This document shows positions 1 to 4,966 of a stretch of 6,284 bases of DNA, one piece after another (the first letter of the stretch is position 1; every line of letters begins with the position of its first letter). The position numbers and the translations under genes are program-made. A model generated the notes under the pieces. The model searched no databases and was not told the origin of the DNA. It saw only the letters and a list, made by a program, of their open reading frames with translations. Where the stretch lies: the NCBI RefSeq assembly GCF_015207245.1, contig NZ_JADEXF010000235.1, positions 1 through 6,284 of the forward strand, read 5' to 3'. Origin of the DNA: Nostoc cf. edaphicum LEGE 07299. Lineage in GTDB: Bacteria; Cyanobacteriota; Cyanobacteriia; Cyanobacteriales; Nostocaceae.

Positions 1-37
1 GATACGAGCTTGTCAAGGAATTTAGATTGCAATCAAA

Positions 38-43
38 AAGGGG
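38..43 (+). promoter_or_regulatory. Ribosome binding site of ftsQ
   Basis: A purine-rich AAGGGG-type Shine-Dalgarno sequence lies about 5-6 bases before the ATG at 49. It supports that start over the out-of-frame codon at 27. ftsZ, by contrast, has no such site. Confidence 0.7.
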
Positions 44-48
44 TGTGA

Positions 49-882
49 ATGGCTGGCATAATATCAGTTTCCCGCACGCATCTAGCCCAACGTCGTCAGA
101 AATTGCGTCGGCAGCGGCAGATGAGAATTATTCAAGCTATTTGGCGAACCTTTGCTATTACTGGTTTGGCGGGTGGATTGTTGTGGGTGGCAGTCCAACC
201 GATGTGGATGCTAAAGGCTCCCAAACAAATAGTGATGAAATCAGGTAATAAATTGCTGTCAGATCAAACAACTCAGTCATTGTTGGTGCTATCTTACCCT
301 CAGTCTTTGTGGCGGATTGAACCGTCAGCGATCGCTAACTCTTTAAAGAAACAACCAACTATTGCCCAAGCGATCGTCAGACGCCGCCTATTTCCTCCTG
401 GATTAATCATTGAAATCCAAGAACGAGTACCTGTAGCAGTAACTCAAACACGTGGCAACAAAAAAGTAACAATCGGTTTGCTAGATGCAAGTGGGGACTG
501 GATGCCTTTAGAAAAATATACATCACTGAATCCCACTAGAAAATTACCCAATCTCAGAGTAATTGGTTCGCCAAATCAATACTGCCTCTACTGGACTCAA
601 CTCCATGAAGCTGTGAGTCAAAGTCCTGTGAAAGTGATGGAAATTGATTGCCAAAATCCAACAAATTTAATTTTGAAAACGGAATTAGGAAATGTGCATC
701 TCGGTGTTCCAGGTTCCCAGTTATCTGAACAAATTAAGGTACTCGCCCAAATGCGCCATTTAGCAACAAAATTTAATCCCGGTCAAATAGAGTATATTGA
801 TCTAAAAAATCCCGATTTTCCATTAGTACAGATGAACCAAAAAGACCAAAAATTAACTCCCAAAATCCTTAAAAACATTTAG
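49..882 (+). CDS. ftsQ: Cell division protein FtsQ (DivIB family)
   Basis: This is a 277-residue bitopic inner-membrane division protein, close to the usual FtsQ length. FtsQ links early and late divisome proteins at the septum, acting with FtsB/FtsL-type partners; in Anabaena it is also reported to contact septal-junction protein SepJ (from memory). A basic cytoplasmic tail (about residues 9-33, with RRQKLRRQRQ) precedes one hydrophobic segment (about 34-50, FAITGLAGGLLWVAV). A POTRA-like domain follows at about 57-127, including SLWRIEPSAIANSLKKQP and IVRRRLFPPGLIIEIQERVPVA. The latter matches the typical FtsQ pattern of a positively charged strand ending in E-R-x-P-V-A. The FtsQ/DivIB domain fills most of the rest, with the typical LLDASGDWMP and IEYIDLKNPDFPLV stretches. 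The ATG at 49 has a good ribosome binding site. ftsZ follows 1,061 bases downstream on the same strand without ftsA, which cyanobacteria lack. One HIP1 octamer lies inside the gene. Identification is confident. Confidence 0.93.
   Translation: MAGIISVSRTHLAQRRQKLRRQRQMRIIQAIWRTFAITGLAGGLLWVAVQPMWMLKAPKQIVMKSGNKLLSDQTTQSLLVLSYPQSLWRIEPSAIANSLKKQPTIAQAIVRRRLFPPGLIIEIQERVPVAVTQTRGNKKVTIGLLDASGDWMPLEKYTSLNPTRKLPNLRVIGSPNQYCLYWTQLHEAVSQSPVKVMEIDCQNPTNLILKTELGNVHLGVPGSQLSEQIKVLAQMRHLATKFNPGQIEYIDLKNPDFPLVQMNQKDQKLTPKILKNI
328..335. repeat. HIP1 octamer (GCGATCGC)
   Basis: This is an exact HIP1 palindrome inside ftsQ. HIP1 is strongly over-represented in many cyanobacterial genomes and is used here as a lineage marker. 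Near matches lacking one base occur around 371 and 1762. Confidence 0.9.
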
Positions 883-1015
883 CATGTTTATTATTTTGAT
901 AGCTCTTAGTAAATGAAGAAGCTTTATGCTGATAAATATATTAATTATTTTCAGTTTTCCAGCAAATCGCACGAAAATCGGCATTAACTTCTAATTAAAA
1001 TGAGAAGATCAATCA

Positions 1016-1021
1016 TAAAAT
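1016..1021 (+). promoter_or_regulatory. Possible -10 box upstream of the paired hairpins
   Basis: TAAAAT resembles a sigma-70-type -10 element, but the -35 position is poor (AATTAA at 993-998). If used, transcription would begin near 1028, almost exactly where the first hairpin begins, so the hairpin would form the 5' end of the RNA. This is weak evidence in AT-rich DNA. Confidence 0.25.
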
Positions 1022-1026
1022 CTCCA

Positions 1027-1075
1027 TTGGGAGTAACATACACTCAATTGTTACCCTAACATCTAATATTAGGGT
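1027..1075 (+). promoter_or_regulatory. Two overlapping, mutually exclusive hairpins
   Basis: Hairpin A pairs 1027-1031 plus 1033-1038 with 1049-1059. That is 11 pairs including one G-U, with A1032 bulged and a 10-nt loop. Hairpin B pairs ACCCTAA (1053-1059) with TTAGGGT (1069-1075): 7 perfect pairs with a 9-nt loop. Both need 1053-1059, so only one can form at a time. This is the geometry of an attenuator or riboswitch expression platform, but neither arm is followed by a T-run, and no known riboswitch class is recognised upstream. Seen by eye only. Confidence 0.4.
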
Positions 1076-1424
1076 GCAAGATGTCAAACGATCTAATAAT
1101 GGTCTATGGCCTGCAAAACGCCTTCTGCCCATACATTCTTTGGCTAAACCCAATGCAAAAAAGAGAAAGTTGCTTGAGCTTTTCATTCAGATTCAGACTC
1201 GTGAGCAGAGGCCACTGATGAGAACGGTTTACGCCGCCATCCAAGTGCAGAGACAAAAGGCTCTGACTTTGGTCTGTTGAGGACACTTCCAAAGGCAGTT
1301 TACCGAAGTTTCAATCTGTAACGATAACGCCTAAAGTTGCATAAGCATTGCTTCTGGGCAATCAGTTTGGACTGTTCTGTGGTGTAATTCCTATTAGGTG
1401 ACGAAATTTCTTAGGAAACCTCGA

Positions 1425-1478
1425 TTTGTTGGTCGCATTAGTGAGGGTTCTTGTAGGATAGACTATTGCTCCAACAAA
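1425..1478 (+). ncRNA. Extended stem-loop, possible structured leader or small RNA
   Basis: TTTGTTGG (1425-1432) pairs perfectly with CCAACAAA (1471-1478). Beyond a small internal loop (1433-1434/1470), 1435-1437 pairs with 1467-1469. After a U-U mismatch, 1439-1442 pairs with 1462-1465. This gives about 15 pairs closing a 19-nt loop. It is the most convincing fold between ftsQ and ftsZ. It matches no RNA family I recognise (not 6S, tmRNA, RNase P, Yfr1 or tRNA), so only structure is claimed. Confidence 0.35.
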
Positions 1479-1536
1479 GTGTCCATTGAGACCACCCAAA
1501 CAACAAATTAATCAGATATAGTCTGACAAGTAAATT

Positions 1537-1567
1537 CTTGCTTAGTTTAACCTTAAGGATAAGTAAG
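1537..1567 (+). repeat. Inverted repeat with nested palindrome
   Basis: CTTGCTTA (1537-1544) pairs with TAAGTAAG (1560-1567): 8 pairs including one G-U, with a 15-nt spacer. The spacer contains the palindrome CCTTAAGG (1551-1558). It lies just before the doubtful ORF at 1608. It could be a protein-binding site or part of a structured leader. No T-run follows, so it does not look like an intrinsic terminator. Confidence 0.35.
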
Positions 1568-1607
1568 TAGAAGGTAGATTTTGTGTATAAAGTTGCAATC
1601 ATCCCTA

Positions 1608-1883
1608 ATGGTGAAACCTATTAACAATATTATTATTGAGGCAGAGAAGATACGCTGTAGTGTGTCTTTACAAGTTATGCCCTGTGCTAAGACTAATGTC
1701 TGGTTGAAGTTATACAGGTCAGTTTTAGATAAATATAGGTATACTTCTCTAGAATTGGCTGTGCGATCGGCTGTGTTAAAGGCTTATCCCATAGCAAATT
1801 TTCGCACTGCCAATTCTGTTAGGCTTGGCAGTAGTGAAAATAATAAAGAGCAACGCCATAGTATTGTGGCATTGTCAAACTAA
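1608..1883 (+). CDS. Doubtful small ORF, unknown product
   Basis: This is an open frame of 91 codons starting MVKPINNIIIEAEKIRC and ending 60 bases before ftsZ. A TTG nine codons upstream (1581) would lengthen it to 100. I do not recognise the protein. It is mildly basic, has two cysteines (one in each of RCSVSL and MPCAKT), and shows no signal peptide, membrane helix or known motif. Neither start has a Shine-Dalgarno sequence, and the codon mix includes three AGG arginine codons. In favour: it is the longest open frame in the gap and lies on the strand of its neighbours. Against: the surrounding DNA looks regulatory and such a length can arise by chance. It could be a real small gene, a decayed gene or noncoding leader. 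Conservation of the reading frame in relatives would decide. Confidence 0.25.
   Translation: MVKPINNIIIEAEKIRCSVSLQVMPCAKTNVWLKLYRSVLDKYRYTSLELAVRSAVLKAYPIANFRTANSVRLGSSENNKEQRHSIVALSN
1704..1731 (+). promoter_or_regulatory. Possible ftsZ-proximal promoter
   Basis: TTGAAG (1704-1709) and TAGATA (1726-1731) are spaced by 16 bases and resemble -35 and -10 elements. They lie about 210 bases before ftsZ and inside the doubtful ORF. Matches of this quality are common in AT-rich DNA, so this is only a candidate. Confidence 0.22.
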
Positions 1884-1887
1884 AGTT

Positions 1888-1918
1888 GACTCTTAGGTGA
1901 ATAACACCTGAAAAAGTC
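1888..1918 (+). promoter_or_regulatory. Hairpin immediately upstream of ftsZ
   Basis: AGGTG (1895-1899) and CACCT (1905-1909) pair around a 5-nt AATAA loop. T1893/T1894 extend the stem with G1910/A1911, and GACT (1888-1891) pairs with AGTC (1915-1918) beyond a small internal loop. It ends 25 bases before the ftsZ start. It contains the only Shine-Dalgarno-like sequence nearby (AGGTG), too far from the ATG to serve it directly. It could affect ftsZ translation as RNA or bind a protein as DNA; which is unknown. Confidence 0.4.
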
Positions 1919-1943
1919 GTTTATCTACCCTTTCACAAATCCA

Positions 1944-3260
1944 ATGACACTTGATAATAACCAAGGACTTAACTATAAAAATTCCCAATCTACGGGACAG
2001 CCGGGGTTCTCTCTGGCAGTTAACTCAACCAATCCCTTTAATAACTCTGGGCTGAACTTCGGACAAAATCACGATAATAAGAAAATTTCTCCTGAAAATA
2101 GCCGAATTGGTGAGATTGTTCCTGGTCGGGTCGCCAACATCAAAGTGATTGGCGTCGGTGGTGGTGGTGGTAATGCTGTTAACCGCATGATCGAGTCTGA
2201 TGTCTCTGGGGTAGAGTTTTGGTCAATTAACACTGATGCCCAAGCTCTTACCTTAGCTGGCGCTCCAAGTCGATTGCAAATTGGGCAGAAGCTAACACGG
2301 GGTTTAGGAGCAGGTGGTAATCCTGCTATCGGTCAAAAGGCAGCTGAGGAATCACGGGACGAAATTGCTACGGCTTTAGAGGGTGCAGATTTAGTATTTA
2401 TCACTGCTGGTATGGGGGGTGGTACTGGGACGGGTGCAGCACCAATCGTGGCAGAAGTGGCCAAAGAAATGGGCGCTCTAACTGTTGGTGTAGTAACACG
2501 TCCATTTGTTTTTGAGGGACGCCGCCGCACCAGCCAAGCGGAACAAGGTATTGAAGGACTAAAAAGTAGAGTAGATACACTGATCATTATCCCCAACAAT
2601 AAACTGCTGGAAGTGATCCCCGAACAAACGCCTGTACAAGAAGCTTTTCGTTATGCAGATGATGTACTGCGTCAAGGGGTGCAAGGTATTTCTGATATCA
2701 TCACGATCCCCGGTTTAGTAAACGTTGACTTTGCTGATGTCCGAGCGGTGATGGCAGATGCAGGTTCGGCTTTGATGGGAATAGGCGTTAGCTCTGGAAA
2801 ATCCAGAGCTAGAGAAGCTGCGATCGCAGCTATTTCTTCACCATTACTAGAGTGTTCTATTGAAGGCGCTAGAGGGGTTGTCTTTAATATTACAGGTGGT
2901 ACTGACCTGACTTTGCATGAAGTTAATGCAGCGGCAGAAGCAATCTATGAGGTAGTCGATCCCAACGCCAATATTATTTTTGGGGCTGTAATTGATGACA
3001 GGCTCCAAGGTGAGGTAAGAATTACTGTAATTGCCACTGGATTTACAGGTGAAGTGCAAGCTGCGGTACAACAAAGCGTGGCTAACGTTCGAGTAGCACC
3101 TAATACCTCGAAGCGTCCAACAACACAGCAACCGACAGTTAATCCCCCAACCTCAACTCCAAGTTCAACTCCAACCCCAACTCCAATTCCAGAACCAAAG
3201 GAAAAACCTGGATTAGATATCCCTGATTTTCTGAGAAATCGACGTACACCAAGGAATTAA
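1944..3260 (+). CDS. ftsZ: Cell division protein FtsZ
   Basis: This is the tubulin-like GTPase that polymerises into the cytoplasmic Z-ring and recruits the divisome. It has 438 residues. An Asn/Ser-rich N-terminal extension (about 1-62) precedes the core; this is longer than in E. coli and typical of heterocyst-forming cyanobacteria. The core starts at [19 protein letters not shown] (64-82). The tubulin signature GGGTGTG is at 158-164, and the T7 synergy loop NVDFAD is at 260-265 with both catalytic aspartates (262, 265). A Pro/Thr linker (about 386-421) leads to the C-terminal peptide [12 protein letters not shown] (423-434), which binds membrane tethers such as SepF/ZipN in cyanobacteria. 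No residue looks missing. The start matches the Anabaena protein as I remember it (MTLDNNQ...), yet no Shine-Dalgarno sequence precedes it, and a hairpin sits at 1888-1918. It is convergent with gshB. Confidence 0.98.
   Translation: MTLDNNQGLNYKNSQSTGQPGFSLAVNSTNPFNNSGLNFGQNHDNKKISPENSRIGEIVPGRVANIKVIGVGGGGGNAVNRMIESDVSGVEFWSINTDAQALTLAGAPSRLQIGQKLTRGLGAGGNPAIGQKAAEESRDEIATALEGADLVFITAGMGGGTGTGAAPIVAEVAKEMGALTVGVVTRPFVFEGRRRTSQAEQGIEGLKSRVDTLIIIPNNKLLEVIPEQTPVQEAFRYADDVLRQGVQGISDIITIPGLVNVDFADVRAVMADAGSALMGIGVSSGKSRAREAAIAAISSPLLECSIEGARGVVFNITGGTDLTLHEVNAAAEAIYEVVDPNANIIFGAVIDDRLQGEVRITVIATGFTGEVQAAVQQSVANVRVAPNTSKRPTTQQPTVNPPTSTPSSTPTPTPIPEPKEKPGLDIPDFLRNRRTPRN
2816..2831. repeat. 16-bp palindrome centred on HIP1, inside ftsZ
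   Basis: AGCTGCGATCGCAGCT is a perfect 16-bp palindrome with an exact HIP1 octamer at 2820-2827. It encodes the conserved Ala-Ala-Ile-Ala-Ala stretch of FtsZ, so the symmetry may owe as much to alanine codons as to HIP1. Confidence 0.85.
3153..3188 (+). repeat. Three 12-nt repeats in the FtsZ linker
   Basis: TCAACTCCAAGT, TCAACTCCAACC and CCAACTCCAATT follow one another in frame and encode STPS, STPT and PTPI (residues 404-415). This explains the Pro/Thr-rich linker as a small in-frame repeat expansion, which could change length without loss of frame. The FtsZ linker is known to be variable between species. Confidence 0.75.
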
Positions 3261-3262
3261 AA

Positions 3263-3290
3263 GATTTGGGATTTGGGATTTTAGATTAAC
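3263..3290 (+). repeat. Degenerate heptamer tandem repeat (STRR type)
   Basis: Four consecutive 7-base units read GATTTGG, GATTTGG, GATTTTA and GATTAAC, beginning two bases after the ftsZ stop. Short tandemly repeated heptamers of this kind are common in intergenic DNA of heterocyst-forming cyanobacteria. The last two units have drifted. Confidence 0.65.
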
Positions 3291-3380
3291 TTAGCAGTCT
3301 TAGGTCAGGCTGAACGCTGTATAAAATCTGCTACTTCCACCAGGGTTTTACCAAGGACAGGGATAAGCAATCTTTTGCCA

Positions 3381-3402
3381 TACCCAATTTTGTCAATTGG
3401 TA
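3381..3402. repeat. Small hairpin followed by an A-run
   Basis: TACC-AATT (with C3385 bulged) pairs with AATTGGTA (3395-3402) around a 5-nt loop, then seven A's follow. On the plus strand an A-run cannot terminate ftsZ. On the minus strand the T-run comes before the stem rather than after it. Function unknown. Confidence 0.3.
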
Positions 3403-3436
3403 AAAAAACTTGTCAACGCTACTTTATAGAATGAAT

Positions 3437-3507
3437 TTGGGCAGGAGTCTATTGGCTTGCATGTCCAGCTATGCTTTCAGAACAAAACAATAAGAATACC
3501 TGCCCAA
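3437..3507. repeat. 71-nt imperfect inverted repeat downstream of ftsZ
   Basis: TTGGGCAGG (3437-3445) pairs perfectly with CCTGCCCAA (3499-3507). After a small internal loop (3446-3447/3496-3498), TCT (3448-3450) pairs with AGA (3493-3495), and ATTG (3451-3454) with CAAT (3488-3491), past bulged A3492. A weak inner stem is GCAT (3459-3462) with ATGC (3471-3474). The main stem has 16 pairs. No T-run follows on either strand and I see no flanking target duplication. It could be a small RNA, an mRNA 3' stabiliser, or a miniature inverted-repeat element present elsewhere in the genome. Confidence 0.45.
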
Positions 3508-3652
3508 CTACGGATGCATCATCGATAGCGCAGTGTTAACAAGTCTTCTCGAAAGGGAAGGCGCAAGGGCGACCGAGCGTCACAGGCGATTATAGACATG
3601 AATGCATCTACCCCTTGCGATCCACTAAACTCATATTCCGTAAAAGTAAATA

Positions 3653-3671
3653 TACTTATTTTAAATAAGTA
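3653..3671. repeat. 19-nt AT-rich palindrome
   Basis: TACTTATTTTAAATAAGTA is perfectly symmetric, with 9-base arms about a single central base. It lies about 86 bases beyond the 3' end of gshB. As RNA it would fold into only a weak hairpin; as DNA it resembles a dimer-binding site, but no promoter nearby makes use obvious. Confidence 0.45.
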
Positions 3672-3756
3672 GCGTAGGAAACAAACCCACGCAAGTGTCC
3701 GAAAGAAGTCTGTTTGCTGGAGAATTTAGGACATCAAACAAAAAAATAAATGTAAA

Positions 3757-4731
3757 TTATTTTTGGATTTTTAGTCTCTGTTCAATCCATTGAATAACCT
3801 GATGACCAAGGCGAGTACCATCTAGGCGGTCAATCTCACGAATTCCGGTAGGACTAGTGACGTTAACTTCAGTTAGGTAGCCACCGATAACGTCAATGCC
3901 CACAAAAATTAAGCCGTCTTGGCGTAAGCGTTCGGCTACTTGGGTACAAATTTCATACTCTCTTGGGGTAATTTCGGTTTGAGCGACTGTACCACCAGTT
4001 GCCATATTGTTGCGAAAATCAGTTCCACTAGAGAGGCGATTGAGCGCACCAATTGGTTCACCATTGAGCAAGATAATTCGCTTATCTCCTTCTTTTGCCT
4101 CTGGTAAATAGGTTTGTACCATTACTGGCACTTTACCTTGGAGGGTACTGAGTTCAACAATGGAGTTAAAATTGCGATCGCTTGATTGCAAAAACAAAAT
4201 TCCTTCGCCAGCTTTATTACCCAGTGGTTTGAGAACTCCTGCCCCCTTTGCTTCTACAAATTGCCGGATAAATTGCTTATCAGCACTGACAATCGTTTCT
4301 GGAATCGCTTTGGTAAACTGGAGGGCATACATTTTTTCATTTGCCCCTCGGATGCCACTGGGACTGTTAATCACCAAGGTTTTATTTTGGTCAATGTAAT
4401 CAAGAATGTATGTGGCATATAAATAGGAATCATTGACAGGTGGATCTGTCCGCATAAATACGGCGTCCATTGTCTCTAAAGAAGTTAAGCAGGAATCGCT
4501 CAACTTATACCAAGGATTCGCCGCTACCCAGCGTCCCTCCACCAACTGCACTGGTACAAGTTCGACTCGCTGTAGAACAGCGAAAGCTTTGCCCTCCACC
4601 ACACTCAGCAGATTTGCTTGAGTTATCCAAACTTCGTGTCCCAGGATTTGCGCTGCTTCAATTAGGGCAACACTGGTATCATGACACGGGTCAAGCAGAT
4701 GGATGGAATCAATGATAAAAGCCAGTTTCAC
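3757..4731 (-). CDS. gshB: Glutathione synthetase
   Basis: This cytoplasmic ATP-grasp ligase joins gamma-glutamylcysteine and glycine with ATP to give glutathione, the second step of the pathway. Its 324 residues are about the usual GshB length. The N-terminal domain opens with MKLAFIIDSIHLLDP and carries MRTDPP (93-98). The ATP-grasp part has VLKPLGNKAGEG (166-177, with nucleotide-binding K168 and the glycine-rich loop) and KEGDKRI (213-219). RNNMATGG (240-247), D280 and E288 (metal ligands by family analogy) and NVTSPTGIREI (290-300) complete it. All key motifs are intact. The start is GTG at 4731-4729, supported by a GAGG site 8 bases upstream and by the conserved N-terminus beginning there. 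The glutaredoxin gene lies 235 bases upstream on the same strand. The AT-rich gap contains promoter-like boxes, so gshB may be transcribed alone. Confidence 0.97.
   Translation of the reverse strand: MKLAFIIDSIHLLDPCHDTSVALIEAAQILGHEVWITQANLLSVVEGKAFAVLQRVELVPVQLVEGRWVAANPWYKLSDSCLTSLETMDAVFMRTDPPVNDSYLYATYILDYIDQNKTLVINSPSGIRGANEKMYALQFTKAIPETIVSADKQFIRQFVEAKGAGVLKPLGNKAGEGILFLQSSDRNFNSIVELSTLQGKVPVMVQTYLPEAKEGDKRIILLNGEPIGALNRLSSGTDFRNNMATGGTVAQTEITPREYEICTQVAERLRQDGLIFVGIDVIGGYLTEVNVTSPTGIREIDRLDGTRLGHQVIQWIEQRLKIQK
4174..4181. repeat. HIP1 octamer (GCGATCGC)
   Basis: This is an exact HIP1 palindrome within gshB. With those in ftsQ and ftsZ it makes three exact copies in 6.3 kb, far more than chance predicts for an 8-mer, as is usual in many cyanobacteria. 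Confidence 0.9.
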
Positions 4732-4739
4732 CCTTTATA

Positions 4740-4743
4740 CCTC
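4740..4743 (-). promoter_or_regulatory. Ribosome binding site of gshB
   Basis: GAGG on the minus strand sits 8 bases before the GTG at 4731. It supports this non-ATG start, which also yields the conserved N-terminus. Confidence 0.65.
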
Positions 4744-4754
4744 AATCACCAAGA

Positions 4755-4774
4755 AATTAAATGGTTATTTAATT
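4755..4774 (-). promoter_or_regulatory. Perfect AT hairpin or operator-like repeat before gshB
   Basis: AATTAAAT (4755-4762) and ATTTAATT (4767-4774) are perfect 8-base arms around a 4-base centre. The element directly abuts the candidate -10 box (4775-4780) on its downstream side, where a repressor site or a start-of-transcript hairpin would be placed. Its regulator, if any, is unknown. Confidence 0.4.
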
Positions 4775-4803
4775 ATTATCTCTTGATGCTCTCACCAATT
4801 GAC
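4775..4803 (-). promoter_or_regulatory. Possible gshB promoter
   Basis: On the minus strand GATAAT (4780-4775) is a good -10 match. GTCAAT (4803-4798) lies 17 bases upstream as a weak -35. Transcription would start about 35-40 bases before the gshB start codon. This fits a gshB transcript independent of the glutaredoxin gene. Confidence 0.35.
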
Positions 4804-4815
4804 GTACATATGTAC
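4804..4815. repeat. 12-bp palindrome upstream of gshB
   Basis: GTACATATGTAC is perfectly symmetric and directly abuts the candidate -35 box of gshB. It resembles an NtcA half-site pair, but the spacing is six bases rather than eight, so NtcA is not claimed. It could bind another dimeric regulator. Confidence 0.4.
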
Positions 4816-4883
4816 TGCTGAGTGGAAGCTGGAGGGTAAAGTCTTGTGGACAGATATCGCTTTTGTCAAGAAAAAGCCCGTAG

Positions 4884-4904
4884 ACAAGGCAGCGCTTTGT
4901 TTTT
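4884..4904. terminator. Hairpin with T-run, terminator-like
   Basis: ACAAGGC (4884-4890) pairs with GCTTTGT (4894-4900), 7 pairs with one G-U, around a 3-nt loop. Four further T's follow on the plus strand. As an intrinsic terminator it would stop plus-strand transcription, yet both flanking genes are on the minus strand. It may act in both directions, serve an antisense transcript, or be chance. Confidence 0.3.
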
Positions 4905-4966
4905 AGAGTTGTAGTTACTGCCGTGTAATTTGTAGCGGCTTGTCGCTAGTGCAATACCTTCTGAAT

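Larger units (their letters stand above)
883..1943. other. Long ftsQ-ftsZ intergenic region
   Basis: No recognisable protein gene fills these 1,061 bases. The first 130 bases are very AT-rich and show no GC-rich terminator after ftsQ. From about 1027 onward there is a run of inverted repeats (1027-1059, 1053-1075, 1285-1309, 1347-1362, 1425-1478, 1512-1526, 1537-1567, 1888-1918); several are listed separately. Open frames at 1074-1280 (+) and 1104-1292 (-) resemble no family I know and have no ribosome binding site. The only longer frame is the doubtful 1608-1883. The simplest reading is a regulatory region holding the ftsZ promoters and a long leader. A noncoding RNA or a decayed gene is also possible. 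Confidence 0.6.
3261..3756. other. Noncoding region between convergent ftsZ and gshB
   Basis: I see no credible gene in these 496 bases. They hold a heptamer repeat (3263-3290), hairpins at 3381-3402 and 3437-3507, a GC-rich patch at about 3550-3590, an AT palindrome (3653-3671) and a short stem at 3673-3693. There is no classic GC-rich hairpin plus T-run for ftsZ. Behind gshB there is only an AT-only stem overlapping the stop codon (3742-3749 with 3757-3764) and a run of seven T's on the minus strand. Confidence 0.6.

Noticed and set aside
27..248. Plus-strand open frame overlapping the start of ftsQ
   Set aside because: It overlaps ftsQ in another frame, matches no family, and the Shine-Dalgarno sequence fits the ATG at 49.
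1074..1292. Short open frames on both strands (1074-1280 plus, 1104-1292 minus)
   Set aside because: Both lack ribosome binding sites and recognisable motifs; the plus frame begins inside a hairpin arm. They look like chance frames in noncoding DNA.
1656..1672. NtcA-like site TGTA...TACA
   Set aside because: The spacing between GTA and TAC is nine bases, not the eight required by the NtcA consensus.
883..1943. Known noncoding RNA (6S, tmRNA, RNase P, SRP, Yfr1/Yfr2) or tRNA
   Set aside because: None of the conserved sequences of these RNAs, such as the tRNA T-loop or RNase P core motifs, is visible.
2333..3131. Minus-strand open frames inside ftsZ
   Set aside because: They are antisense shadows of a strongly conserved coding sequence and encode nothing recognisable.
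3381..3408. ftsZ terminator
   Set aside because: The stem is followed by A's rather than T's on the ftsZ strand, and the T-run precedes the stem on the other strand.
4160..4715. Plus-strand open frames inside gshB
   Set aside because: They overlap an intact gshB in antisense and overlap each other in two frames, with no recognisable product.
4804..4815. NtcA site at GTACATATGTAC
   Set aside because: The spacing is six bases, so it does not fit GTA-N8-TAC; it is kept only as an unassigned palindrome.
4933..4948. Terminator for the glutaredoxin gene (TAGCG...CGCTA)
   Set aside because: The five-pair stem is short and no T-run follows on the minus strand.
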